A DNA stretch of 64,000 nucleotides from Clostridia bacterium (GCA_017462125.1 JAFTRQ010000177.1:29261-93260); one strand, 5' to 3'; positions 14,694 to 22,895 are shown, counted from the stretch's first letter. Notes: generated from the sequence alone by a model not told the origin. Translations and numbers: made by a program.

Positions 14694-16470
14694 AATAAAG
14701 ACTTTCTTTTCCGGACTTTTCAAAAACGTATGGTTCGGCATTAAGACCTGTTTCCTCGCCTCAAAATTCTATTTTTCCATGAAGCTTGTAATTTTGATGT
14801 TTACAACGTTGATACCGATTGTGAATCTATGGCTGTGGAAAGAGGTTCTCAACGGCATTGTGGATTTCGAAAACAAAAAACAGACCGTACTTGTATGTTT
14901 GGTCATTTATCTCGCCCTGCAATTAGCTACCTACTTGATAGACCAATTCGATAATTATGTTCAAGACCGATACAGTGACGAATTGAAGTTTTACATTGAC
15001 GCCGTGATGATGGATAAGACCTCGCGGATGGATCTTTCCTTTTTCGATTCTGCCAAGATGGGTGACAAGGTAAGACACGCGAGAAGCAATTTCCTCACAA
15101 TGATGAATATGTCGTGGCTTGTGTTTGACATCATTTCCGCGTTCATCAATGTAATAGCAACACTTATTATTGTCTGCACATACAAATGGTGGCTCGGACT
15201 TGTCACGCTTGTACTTTTGATTCCGTTTATGCTCTACAATAAAAAGCGTACCGAGCGCAAGCTTCAAATGGAAAAAGAACAGCTTCGCGACAACCGAAAA
15301 AAGGATTATTATCGTGATGTATTCTTCAACAACGATATTCAATTTGAGATTAAGCTGAATAATATCGGTGCTTACTTCATCGGCAAGTACAAGGAAACGT
15401 GGCAAAAGCTTTATAAAATCAACAAGACGGAGGATATCAAGCACAATATCATCAATACGCTGATTATGATTGTGAACGTATCCAGCGAATTTTGGGTGTT
15501 GACGGTATCGGTATTTGATGTTGTCAATAAACACATCGGTATCGGTGATCTGCAATATAATCTCAGTATGGTATCGCGCTTACGAAGCCAATCTCAACTG
15601 CTGATGAATAAGGTCAATAAATTCCTTAGCGATAATGCTCGCCTGATAGAGCTTCAAGAATTTATGGACATCAAACCCGAAGTAGAAAAGAGCGGAACAC
15701 TGAAGCCGTCAAACAACCCGAAGATTGAATTCTGCAACGTAAGCTTTCGTTATCCCAATGCAGAACATTACGTGCTGAAGGATTGCTCCTTTACCATTGA
15801 ACCGCACGAAAAGATTGGTCTGATAGGACTTAACGGTGCAGGAAAATCCACCATCATCAAGCTGATGTTCCGTTTTTATGATCCCGAGGAGGGGTGTATC
15901 AAGCTTGATGGAGTGGATTTGAAAGAATACGATATTTATGCGGTGCGTAAAGTATTCGGTGTCCTGTTCCAAGATTATGTTACTTACTGCTTGCCTCTCC
16001 GTGAGATTATTGCGCTATCCGATTTTGATGAGCGGTTCAATGATGAAAAGCTGAAAAAGGCTTGCGACATCAGCGGTGCAAGCGAGGTTATCAAGGATTG
16101 GGAGAACGGCTTTGATAGCGTTCTTGGTCGCTACTATGCTGACAATGGCAAAGACCTTTCTGGCGGTCAATGGCAGCTCGTTGGACTTGCCCGCGCGTAC
16201 TTCAAGGATAGTGAATATATGATCCTTGACGAGCCCTCCGCCGCGCTTGACCCAATTTCTGAGGACAGAATATTTGAACAGCTCTATCATTTGAGCGAGG
16301 GTAAGAGCTCGGTTACGATTTCACACCGTCTTTCAAACACAACACTTGCCGATAAGATTCTCGTTATCGGTGACGGACACATCATCGAACAAGGCTCGCA
16401 TTTTGAGCTTTTGAAGCAGAACGGAAAATATGCCGAGCTGTTCAATTTGCAGGCAAGTAAGTATATTTGA
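14686..16470 (+). CDS. ABC half-exporter 2 (fused membrane and ATPase domains)
   Basis: 594 residues. Six-helix type-I exporter domain in the first ~310 residues, then an ATPase with Walker A GLNGAGKST at 381-389, Q-loop LFQDY, canonical signature LSGGQWQ at 491-497, Walker B MILDEP with Asp515-Glu516, and H-loop ISHRLSN near 548. It is homologous to the upstream half-exporter; the two are adjacent and coupled through a mini-ORF, which suggests a heterodimer. Here the signature is canonical while half-exporter 1 has LSKGQ, so the two ATP sites may be unequal, a known feature of heterodimeric exporters. Substrate unknown. Confidence 0.88.
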   Translation: MNKIKTFFSGLFKNVWFGIKTCFLASKFYFSMKLVILMFTTLIPIVNLWLWKEVLNGIVDFENKKQTVLVCLVIYLALQLATYLIDQFDNYVQDRYSDELKFYIDAVMMDKTSRMDLSFFDSAKMGDKVRHARSNFLTMMNMSWLVFDIISAFINVIATLIIVCTYKWWLGLVTLVLLIPFMLYNKKRTERKLQMEKEQLRDNRKKDYYRDVFFNNDIQFEIKLNNIGAYFIGKYKETWQKLYKINKTEDIKHNIINTLIMIVNVSSEFWVLTVSVFDVVNKHIGIGDLQYNLSMVSRLRSQSQLLMNKVNKFLSDNARLIELQEFMDIKPEVEKSGTLKPSNNPKIEFCNVSFRYPNAEHYVLKDCSFTIEPHEKIGLIGLNGAGKSTIIKLMFRFYDPEEGCIKLDGVDLKEYDIYAVRKVFGVLFQDYVTYCLPLREIIALSDFDERFNDEKLKKACDISGASEVIKDWENGFDSVLGRYYADNGKDLSGGQWQLVGLARAYFKDSEYMILDEPSAALDPISEDRIFEQLYHLSEGKSSVTISHRLSNTTLADKILVIGDGHIIEQGSHFELLKQNGKYAELFNLQASKYI

Positions 16471-16490
16471 TTATGAAAGGAAATAGCAAT

Positions 16491-16658
16491 ATGGCAGATC
16501 AAGAGCTTGTTAACGCAATTATGGATAAGATTTCCGCAATAAAAGAATATAAGGAGAAATATGGAGAGGAAGATATAGTTGCTTACTATAATACCCACGG
16601 AACGTATGTAGGTATCGAAAAATATCTTGAAGAATGTGCTACGAAAAAACAATCATAA
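16491..16658 (+). CDS. 55-residue soluble protein, last gene of the ABC operon
   Basis: ATG 16491 lies 9 bases after GAAAGGA; 55 codons to TAA 16656-16658, 20 bases after the exporter stop and just before a strong terminator. The product begins MADQELVNAIMDKISAIK, is charged, rich in Tyr/Glu/Lys and probably helical, with one Cys near the C-terminus and no membrane segment or signal peptide. I do not recognise it. As the last gene of an exporter operon it could be a substrate precursor, an immunity or accessory protein, or a small regulator; none of these is shown. Confidence 0.65.
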   Translation: MADQELVNAIMDKISAIKEYKEKYGEEDIVAYYNTHGTYVGIEKYLEECATKKQS

Positions 16659-16662
16659 ATAT

Positions 16663-16712
16663 CCCGCCGAGAGCAACCAAATGGTCGCTCTCGGCGGGGT
16701 TTCTTTTCAAAT
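16663..16712 (+). terminator. Terminator of the accessory ABC operon
   Basis: 12-bp GC-rich stem CCCGCCGAGAGC / GCTCTCGGCGGG with a further inner ACC-GGT pairing, followed by a T-rich tail. It separates this plus-strand operon from converging minus-strand genes. Confidence 0.85.
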
Positions 16713-16723
16713 TTTTTAGAAAT

Positions 16724-17170
16724 TTAAATATATTTCTTCGCTCTCTCCAAATTTCTTTCTTCGAACTCAATGACGTCGCGAACAAGCTTCAAGGAGCCCT
16801 CGGACACACCTGTATTCTCATACTCGCGAAGGAGCTTGATTCCGTCGGTCACACCCATTGTGGAGCCCTCGGCAATCATCTGTGCCAGATGGCTATCGGT
16901 AGAATCCGTCATGGTATTCATTGCCATACCAATGCTTGCCCACAGCTTGGTCATCGGATTCTCTTCCTTGGCCTCCGATCCCATTTCCTTTATACGAGCC
17001 TTTGCTTTTGCCGCAAAGCTTTCATAACCGTTAAGCTGATCGGTCAGATCGGTCTTAAATTTGCCATCGCTGACCTTGCTCATCAGCTTTACAATCGAAT
17101 CCGAGCCCATCTTCACATTTTTATAAAGCTGATCCAGCATTTCCGCTTCTTTTGTCTTTAATTCCTGCAT
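16724..17170 (-). CDS. Ferritin-like four-helix protein (DUF2383-like)
   Basis: 148 residues, almost wholly alpha-helical and acidic, no signal peptide. The order of long amphipathic helices resembles the DUF2383/ferritin-like stress proteins of Clostridia, but I see no complete di-iron Glu/His set, so metal binding is unproven. Start: AAAGGATC lies 9 bases before the ATG. A TATAAT-like -10 (17231-17236, minus) sits just downstream of the dnaC terminator, so the gene is probably transcribed alone. Could also be an unrelated helical bundle protein. Confidence 0.6.
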   Translation of the reverse strand: MQELKTKEAEMLDQLYKNVKMGSDSIVKLMSKVSDGKFKTDLTDQLNGYESFAAKAKARIKEMGSEAKEENPMTKLWASIGMAMNTMTDSTDSHLAQMIAEGSTMGVTDGIKLLREYENTGVSEGSLKLVRDVIEFEERNLERAKKYI

Positions 17171-17240
17171 CTTTTTTAGATCCTTTCAAAATCAATGGAT
17201 TTCAACCATAGTTTGTGCAATATAATCAATATTATACAGA

Positions 17241-17268
17241 AAAAACGGAGTTGCAAACTCCGTTTTTT
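17241..17268 (-). terminator. Terminator of the rex-dnaD-dnaC operon
   Basis: 12-bp stem AAAAACGGAGTT / AACTCCGTTTTT with a GCA loop, symmetrical T and A runs on both strands, 8 bases after the dnaC stop on the minus strand. Confidence 0.85.
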
Positions 17269-17276
17269 CATTTTTA

Positions 17277-18251
17277 TTATTTTTTCATTAACTTCATTTC
17301 TCTGATATCTGTGCCTGCAAAGGGTAGCACCATATATTCACCGAAGATGCGGCTTGTAATTCTGTCCTGATACTTTTTTCGCATTTCATCTCTGTTGAAA
17401 TTGGTATTGATCACCGTGGATTTTTTACGGTTCAATCTGCTGTTGATCACATTGTAGAGACAAGACGTCGTGAATTGGTTGATGACTTCCGTACCAAGGT
17501 CGTCAATGATCAGCAGATCGCAGGTATAGTACTTTTCGGTCTCACCCGTAACCTCTGCATTAGCACTGTTTCCGAAGCGATTCAACTCAAAATCCGAAAA
17601 CATACCCGTGGCAGTGGTATAATACACGTCATTTCCCTTTTCAATGATCACACCGCCCATTGCACTTGACAGATGTGTCTTACCAAGTCCCGTGTTACCC
17701 ATCATCAGAATATTACCGGATGTTCCCGCTTTATAGGTATCCGCATAATCCTTTACAATACTCAAAATCGTTTTCATACGGTTCAAAGCATCACCCTTAT
17801 AATAAGATAGATCGAAGCTATCAAAGGTCTGTGTCGCGATCAGATCCTTCATACCCGAGGATTCAAGACCCGCCTCAACCAGCTTCTTGATCATACACTT
17901 GCACATCTTATAATCAACCGTACCCGTATCGCCACACGCAGGACATTCGTAACGGATCTCCGTATAATCGGAAGCAAAGCCTGCTTTCTGAAGAAGCGAT
18001 GCTCTCTGCTCCAAAAGCTGGGTATTTCTTTTTTTTGCACGCTCAATCTCTGCCATTTCACCACGCAAAGATGCGTCAAATATTGAAAACCCCGTAGAAG
18101 CCAACTGATGATCGATCTCCTTTATCTCGGGGCATACCGCGTGCACCTCGGCACGGCGAAGCTTGGCATCGTCCTCAGCACGACGGTATTTTCCATCGTA
18201 TTCTTGCTTGATCCTTGCGTAATTATCTTTATTAAATCCCATATCGATCAA
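17277..18251 (-). CDS. dnaC: DnaC-like replicative helicase loader (AAA+ ATPase)
   Basis: 324 residues. The N-terminal ~95 residues are a charged helical helicase-binding region; then a zinc-binding Cys cluster (CPACGDTG...CKC, about 102-121), and an AAA+ core with Walker A GNTGLGKTH near 184-192 and Walker B LLIIDDLG. This is the Clostridia/Bacillus DnaI/DnaC architecture, which loads the hexameric helicase onto DNA at replication start and restart. It follows the DnaD-domain gene after about 70 bases, the usual pairing of loader and DnaD. ATG at 18242 is an alternative start. Confidence 0.9.
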   Translation of the reverse strand: MIDMGFNKDNYARIKQEYDGKYRRAEDDAKLRRAEVHAVCPEIKEIDHQLASTGFSIFDASLRGEMAEIERAKKRNTQLLEQRASLLQKAGFASDYTEIRYECPACGDTGTVDYKMCKCMIKKLVEAGLESSGMKDLIATQTFDSFDLSYYKGDALNRMKTILSIVKDYADTYKAGTSGNILMMGNTGLGKTHLSSAMGGVIIEKGNDVYYTTATGMFSDFELNRFGNSANAEVTGETEKYYTCDLLIIDDLGTEVINQFTTSCLYNVINSRLNRKKSTVINTNFNRDEMRKKYQDRITSRIFGEYMVLPFAGTDIREMKLMKK

Positions 18252-18323
18252 GTGCGCCTGACATCTTCATAAAAGACAAACCGATGTAAGCGCGCCCTTT
18301 CCTTCATTATTTCATTTGACATT

Positions 18324-19310
18324 TCAGGCATTCTCGCCAAGACTTCTCCTGACAGCGGCCTCAAAAAAGCTGTCCGTATCAAAGCTTCCTGTACCGGGAG
18401 CTTCCGCATTATCACCGTTTTTGTAGGATTCCTCAATCGCATCCAGCGTACGCAATCCTGCCACGTTCCATCTTTCAAGAACCGCATTCGCGTACGCAAA
18501 GGAGCCCTTTCCCGTAGCATCTGCCGTGACCTCATACGCTTTTTCAATGATCTCTACAGAATAACCCATATCATTTATCCAAGCAGAAATAAACTTTTTC
18601 TCCTTGGAGGTAAATGCGCGCTCTCCCATGCCGAACAATGCCCTGATCTTACCCTCTGCCGCCGCGGCATTCTCTCTCCGCTTCAACTCCTCAGAAAGCT
18701 GCGCACCCGTGGTAATGCCCGCATCGTAAAGCGCAAATGCTGTTTTTTCCGCATAATGGAGTGTATTTTTTCCAATTGTCACGCAATACGTCAGCAACAT
18801 CATCACATATTCGCAATCAAGGCCAAGGTAATCCACAAGTCCGATCAGTACGTTGATCTCTCTGACGTTGAAGATCTTACCCATGATATTCTGACATTCA
18901 TTGATCAGCATTGCGGTCTCTTGTCGCTTCTCTAAAAGCGCAGACAACTCGTCCGAGGTATATTTGGGCAGCTCATCCGCACTCTTCAGCTTTTTCTTTT
19001 CTACTCTTTCAGAGGTTTCGCGCGTTTTGCTCTCGCTCTCTGCAGTATAAGCAAGTGTCACATTGCCTTGAGGCTTCTTCCCGTCAGTAACCTCGATAAT
19101 TCCCGTTCCGCGCCAAAACGATAGTGATTCGCGCACCTCATCCTCGGTACAATTGGCAAGCTGTGCCAGCTTTTTTACATCCGCGTTTCCACATGCAGAG
19201 CACAATCCCAAAAGGACTCTCAGATCTGTCGAGCTTGCTCGGTCGGCAATCTCAAGCACTTGGCAGGGGAATGCCGCAGCGCTGTTTCCGTAATTAATTA
19301 AATATTTCAC
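18324..19310 (-). CDS. DnaD-domain replication initiation protein
   Basis: 328 residues. The N-terminal ~100 residues look like a winged helix (LRVLLGLCSACGNADVKKLA), followed by a Lys/Glu linker and two DnaD-type helical domains; the last contains the diagnostic ISAWINDMGYSVEIIEKAYE and a WNVAGLRTLDAIEE-type C-terminal end (DnaB_2/DnaD family). In Firmicutes these proteins act with DnaB/DnaI in opening and loading at the origin. The start overlaps the rex stop by 4 bases, so the two are co-translated. Acts in the cytosol at DNA. Confidence 0.88.
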   Translation of the reverse strand: MKYLINYGNSAAAFPCQVLEIADRASSTDLRVLLGLCSACGNADVKKLAQLANCTEDEVRESLSFWRGTGIIEVTDGKKPQGNVTLAYTAESESKTRETSERVEKKKLKSADELPKYTSDELSALLEKRQETAMLINECQNIMGKIFNVREINVLIGLVDYLGLDCEYVMMLLTYCVTIGKNTLHYAEKTAFALYDAGITTGAQLSEELKRRENAAAAEGKIRALFGMGERAFTSKEKKFISAWINDMGYSVEIIEKAYEVTADATGKGSFAYANAVLERWNVAGLRTLDAIEESYKNGDNAEAPGTGSFDTDSFFEAAVRRSLGENA

Positions 19311-20056
19311 TTTGTCTCCGTTTCCTTATCCCCGTCCGTGATTCTCCAAAAGGCAGGCTCGTCCGCCTCGGAGTCACTCTCCTCAACAACCCGCTCACTA
19401 CCCTCATTCCGGCAAATACGGCAATTCAATATCATCAAAGAATCACCCAGGTGAACGTTTTCCACTACAATGTCCTCGTCGGTATATTCAAGCTCAACAC
19501 CCATATAATTCCAAAGGCCCTTGAGCCCAAGCTTCACGCAACGGTCAGCAATTCCCTTGACCAATGCCTTAGGGCATGCAAGCACTGCAATATCCACCTT
19601 GTTTTCGGTGCAAAACGCCTCAAGCTCATCGATGGGATAAACAGGAACGCCTGCGCAATCCTTTCCTTCAGCATCATTACCTGTGTCAAACAGCGCACTG
19701 ATATCAACACCGCGCTTTTCAAACATAGACAGATGTACAAGTGCTCTGCCAAGGTCGCCTGCACCGATAATGATAGCCTTAAAGCCCGCGCTGACGCCGA
19801 GAATCTCGCTGATCTTTGCGAACAGATAATTGACGTTATATCCGTATCCCTGCTGACCGAAGCCGCCAAAGCAGTTCAGATCCTGACGGATCTGTGATGC
19901 GGTCACGTGCATCATATTTGCCAGCTCGCCCGAGCTGATCCTCGTCTTTCCTCTTGCAATCAGCTCACACAAATACCGATAATATCGGGGGAGTCGACGA
20001 ATAACCGCAGGAGAAATGCTCTGTTTATTAACGCCTTCATTAACACTGTTGTTCAT
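19307..20056 (-). CDS. rex: Redox-sensing transcriptional repressor Rex
   Basis: 249 residues. N-terminal winged helix (ISPAVIRRLPRYYRYL, then HVTASQIRQDLNCFGGFG) and a Rossmann NADH-binding domain with IIGAGDLGRAL near residue 97. Rex senses the NADH/NAD+ ratio and represses fermentation and respiration genes. The usual length is about 210; this one has a short N-terminal extension and an acidic C-terminal tail of about 30 residues after NCRICRNEG. It heads an operon with dnaD and dnaC, so redox control and replication initiation genes share a transcript. AAGGACG lies about 8 bases before the ATG. Confidence 0.95.
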   Translation of the reverse strand: MNNSVNEGVNKQSISPAVIRRLPRYYRYLCELIARGKTRISSGELANMMHVTASQIRQDLNCFGGFGQQGYGYNVNYLFAKISEILGVSAGFKAIIIGAGDLGRALVHLSMFEKRGVDISALFDTGNDAEGKDCAGVPVYPIDELEAFCTENKVDIAVLACPKALVKGIADRCVKLGLKGLWNYMGVELEYTDEDIVVENVHLGDSLMILNCRICRNEGSERVVEESDSEADEPAFWRITDGDKETETK

Positions 20057-20100
20057 TATTTTTCGTCCTTAAAATTATTTTGTTTCGAATAAATTTACAT

Positions 20101-20342
20101 TTATCCACCATTTAAAATCCGCTGTTTTTCAAAGCAACATTGCCCATTTTTCGGGAAATATTGGGTTTTCCACAACAGCTCAACCGTTCGGTTTATCCAC
20201 AGTTTCCACAATGTTATCCACAGAAAGCCCTTGCAAATCAAAGGATTCAAGGATTTATACAAAGCATATTTATACAATTTTGTCGAATATTGGGTGTGGA
20301 AATCGAAGGTTTTCCACAGCTGTGGAAAACCTCTGTGGAAAA
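20101..20342. promoter_or_regulatory. DnaA-box cluster between tsaD and rex
   Basis: No gene is seen in 20057-20402. It holds two perfect DnaA boxes TTATCCACA (20193-20201, 20214-20222) and five with one mismatch: 20101-20109, 20166-20174, 20310-20318 and, on the other strand, 20321-20329 and 20334-20342. The boxes at 20310 and 20321 form a perfect 22-bp palindrome (20309-20330). An AT-rich stretch lies at about 20255-20290. It is upstream of rex-dnaD-dnaC, so DnaA may control that operon, or this may be a DnaA-titrating or origin-like site. Confidence 0.7.
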
Positions 20343-20402
20343 CACCCTTTCAAGTCTCGTTAACAAGCTGTGAATTTGCAATGAATTTTACTTCAACGGT
20401 TT

Positions 20403-21410
20403 TCAGATATCATCTGCCGCAGAAGCATTTAACGAGGTATCCGCAAGTCTGCCCTCAAGATACTCAAAGCAACCCGAGGCGGCAATCATCGCGCCGTTAT
20501 CACCGCAAAGCTCTCGGGGAGGAACCACAAGCTTGACTCCGCGATCCCGACACATTTCTGCCAACGCGCCGCGCAAATGTGAATTCGCCGCAACACCGCC
20601 TGCAAGCACCAAGGTATCAAGCCCCGTTTCATCAAGGGCTGCCGAGGTCTGCTTTACGATTGCCTTAACAATAGTCTTGGTATAGGATGCGGAAAGATCC
20701 GCGCGATTGATCTCTTCGCCCTTCTGGTTTGCGGAATTTATATAGTTCAGTGCCGCAGTTTTGATTCCACTGAAGGAAAAATCCAAGGTGTGCTGGAGAG
20801 CGGGAGACGGCAATTTGATTGCCTTGGGATCACCCTCATACGCAAGCTTGTCAAGGGCCGCGCCTCCGGGATACGGCAAGCCGATCACTCTGCCGATCTT
20901 GTCAAATGCTTCTCCCGCTGCATCATCTCGAGTAGTTCCGATCTCACGAAGCGTTCGGTAATCCTCACAAACGTAGATCGACGTATGTCCTCCCGACACT
21001 ACAAGCGCCAAAAATTCAGGCTTTAGCTCCTTATCGGTAAGATACGCCGCTGAAATATGTCCGTGGATGTGATTGACCGATACCAGCGGGATGTTATTGG
21101 CAAAGGCCAACGATTTTGCAAAATTCACACCGACCAGAAGTGCGCCGATCAACCCGGGATGAGTCGTTACCGCGACACAATCCAATTGCGCAAGCGTGAT
21201 ACCGGCTGTCTGCAATGCCTCCGTTGTAATAGAGGATACCGCTTCAATATGTGCACGGCTTGCGATTTCGGGAACGACGCCGCCATACAAGCGATGTGTC
21301 TCGATCTGAGACGCAACAATATTTGATCTGATCTCAAAAACTCCGTCACGATACTCAATCACAGCCGCCGAGGTTTCGTCACAAGAGCTTTCCATTCCTA
21401 AAATATACAT
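20403..21410 (-). CDS. tsaD: tRNA N6-adenosine threonylcarbamoyltransferase TsaD
   Basis: 335 residues, the normal family length. ASKHA-type fold with MYILGMESSCDETSAA at the N-terminus, the metal-binding HIHGH (about 113-117), SGGHTSIY and a second ATP-binding LAGGVAANSHLR. It transfers threonylcarbamoyl to A37 of ANN-decoding tRNAs, together with TsaB/TsaE, which are not in the window. It is followed upstream in the operon by a RimI-like acetyltransferase, the classical tsaB-rimI-tsaD neighbourhood with tsaB missing. AAGGATA precedes the ATG. Confidence 0.96.
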   Translation of the reverse strand: MYILGMESSCDETSAAVIEYRDGVFEIRSNIVASQIETHRLYGGVVPEIASRAHIEAVSSITTEALQTAGITLAQLDCVAVTTHPGLIGALLVGVNFAKSLAFANNIPLVSVNHIHGHISAAYLTDKELKPEFLALVVSGGHTSIYVCEDYRTLREIGTTRDDAAGEAFDKIGRVIGLPYPGGAALDKLAYEGDPKAIKLPSPALQHTLDFSFSGIKTAALNYINSANQKGEEINRADLSASYTKTIVKAIVKQTSAALDETGLDTLVLAGGVAANSHLRGALAEMCRDRGVKLVVPPRELCGDNGAMIAASGCFEYLEGRLADTSLNASAADDI

Positions 21411-21419
21411 AGATTATCC

Positions 21420-21908
21420 TTACTTAATGTGTAATATCATCACCAAAGCAGCTTCTGTCGGCTTGGTATAGAAGTCTTTTCTCTTACCCTCCACCTTAAA
21501 TCCAAGGGCAGAGTAAAGCGCGATTGCCGCGCGGTTAGACTCTCTGACCTCAAGCGAGATCGAGTCAAGGCGGTTGTTTTTAGCGTATCTGATGAGCGCT
21601 TCAACCACCGCTCTGCCATATCCCATGCGGCGAAAATCGGGATGAGTCGCGATATTGGTGATCTGACCCTCGTCAACCGCCACGAGCATACCGCCATAAG
21701 CACAGACGATGCCATCCTTGCGACAGACCATTCCAACACCGATGCCCTCGTTAGTCAGAAGCTCAAGGCTTTTTCTGCTCCATGGTTGACTGAAGCAAAG
21801 CTTTTCAAGCTCCGCGACTCCTTCAAGTGCATCCGCTGTCATTTTCTCGGGATGAATGCGCGGGCGAGCCTTTTTCTCCTCGGGAGCAATATTTTTGTTC
21901 TCTTCCAT
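21420..21908 (-). CDS. rimI: RimI-like GNAT N-acetyltransferase
   Basis: 162 residues from ATG 21908. This start is chosen because GAAGG lies about 8 bases upstream; a GTG at 21923 would include the ribosome site itself. GNAT motif A is visible as ITNIATHPDFRRMGYG (acetyl-CoA-binding R/Q-x-x-G-x-G/A type), motif B as ALYSALGFKVEGKRKDFY. RimI acetylates the N-terminus of ribosomal protein S18, and perhaps other proteins. A charged ~25-residue N-terminal extension precedes the domain. It lies 9 bases from tsaD in the same operon. Confidence 0.88.
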   Translation of the reverse strand: MEENKNIAPEEKKARPRIHPEKMTADALEGVAELEKLCFSQPWSRKSLELLTNEGIGVGMVCRKDGIVCAYGGMLVAVDEGQITNIATHPDFRRMGYGRAVVEALIRYAKNNRLDSISLEVRESNRAAIALYSALGFKVEGKRKDFYTKPTEAALVMILHIK

Positions 21909-21923
21909 TTTTGTAACCTTCAC

Positions 21924-22418
21924 TTAATAACCGAATTTTCCGGACAGCGAATCGTCGTCCTCAATCCAATCCGAAACCGAGATCACTCTGTAATCCTCTG
22001 CGGTATCTCTGACAATAACCGTTTCAATACCCGCATTGATGATCTGTCTCTTGCACATCATACAGCTGTTGGTTCCGGAATAAAGAGAGCCGTCTGCAGG
22101 ATTCACGCAGACCATATAAAGTGTAGAGCCCAACATTCTGTCTCTGGGAGCCGCGATGATCGCATTTGCCTCAGCATGAACCGAGCGACAAAGCTCATAT
22201 CGCTCACCTCTGGGAATCTTCAGCTCTTCTCTGATACAGAAACTGATATCAGTACAGTTTTTTCTTCCTCTCGGCGCTCCGTTATAGCCTGTGGAGACGA
22301 TTACGTCGTCCTTCACAATGATCGCACCGAAGTGACGTCGCATACAAGTAGCTCTTTCTGCGACAGTCTGAGCAATATCAAGATAATAATTCGCCTTTGA
22401 GACCCTGTCCTTACTCAT
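21924..22418 (-). CDS. Deoxycytidylate (dCMP) deaminase family protein
   Basis: 164 residues from ATG 22418 (MSKDRVSKANY), chosen because AAAGGAG lies 6 bases upstream; an in-frame ATG at 22457 has no such site. Zinc-dependent deaminase with SVHAEANAI (His and catalytic Glu) and SCMMC (two zinc Cys). Converts dCMP to dUMP for dTMP synthesis; the same family includes ComEB. The Pro usual before the first zinc Cys is Ser. It is the first gene of the dcmp deaminase-rimI-tsaD operon. Confidence 0.9.
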   Translation of the reverse strand: MSKDRVSKANYYLDIAQTVAERATCMRRHFGAIIVKDDVIVSTGYNGAPRGRKNCTDISFCIREELKIPRGERYELCRSVHAEANAIIAAPRDRMLGSTLYMVCVNPADGSLYSGTNSCMMCKRQIINAGIETVIVRDTAEDYRVISVSDWIEDDDSLSGKFGY

Positions 22419-22482
22419 TTTTTCTCCTTTTGCGGAATCACCTAAAAAATGGTACACTTCCGCATTTTATTATATTTATTTA

Positions 22483-22511
22483 ATTATATCTTATTTCCGC
22501 AAAAAAATCAA
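22483..22511 (-). promoter_or_regulatory. Promoter of the dCMP deaminase-rimI-tsaD operon
   Basis: Minus strand: TTGATT (22506-22511), 17-base spacer, TATAAT (22483-22488), about 65 bases before the chosen start. Confidence 0.65.
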
Positions 22512-22598
22512 GAGGTTTGACAAAATTGGCGGAAAAGATTCTTTATTCGTCAAGGCTATCCACTATGTCAGCCATCCGCCGTACTGCATATAATTGAA

Positions 22599-22618
22599 CG
22601 AGCGGACCTGTTCGCTCG
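22599..22618 (+). repeat. Leader hairpin before the DUF3343 gene
   Basis: 8-bp stem CGAGCGGA / TTCGCTCG (one G-T pair) with a CCTG loop, about 30 bases before the start codon. No T run follows, so it is more likely an mRNA-stability or translation element than a terminator. Confidence 0.5.
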
Positions 22619-22647
22619 AAAACGGCAGAAGCTTTGGAGAACCGATT

Positions 22648-22893
22648 ATGATATACAACAACTCATACCGCACAGTCACGGTATGCACTGCCGTGACCGT
22701 TTCAATGACCGTCGCCTTAAAGGCACAGCGAATCCTTGCGAAGAGTGCGATCCGCGCTGAGGTGATCAAGGTCAGCAGCTCCTCGGCCAAGCGGGGCTGC
22801 ACCTACGGCATTGAATTCGACTATTCCCTTTTGGGAAACGTCAAGGATATACTTGGCAGATCCGGCATTGACGTAAAAGAATATCTTTGCTGA
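22648..22893 (+). CDS. DUF3343 family small protein (putative Se/S carrier-like)
   Basis: 81 residues from ATG 22648, about 10 bases after GGAG; a TTG at 22594 would add 18 unlikely residues. The core VSMTVALKAQRILAKSAIR, then AEVIKVSSSSAKRGCTYGIEF is the DUF3343 pattern with the conserved Cys (about residue 50). This family is commonly next to cysteine-desulfurase-like aminotransferases and has been linked to selenium or sulfur trafficking. The same arrangement is seen here: the next gene is such an aminotransferase, 69 bases away. Cytosolic. Confidence 0.8.
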   Translation: MIYNNSYRTVTVCTAVTVSMTVALKAQRILAKSAIRAEVIKVSSSSAKRGCTYGIEFDYSLLGNVKDILGRSGIDVKEYLC

Positions 22894-22895
22894 AT

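Noticed and set aside
20057..20402. The main chromosomal origin (oriC)
   Set aside because: No dnaA or dnaN gene is nearby and no clear unwinding element could be proven, so only a DnaA-box cluster is claimed.
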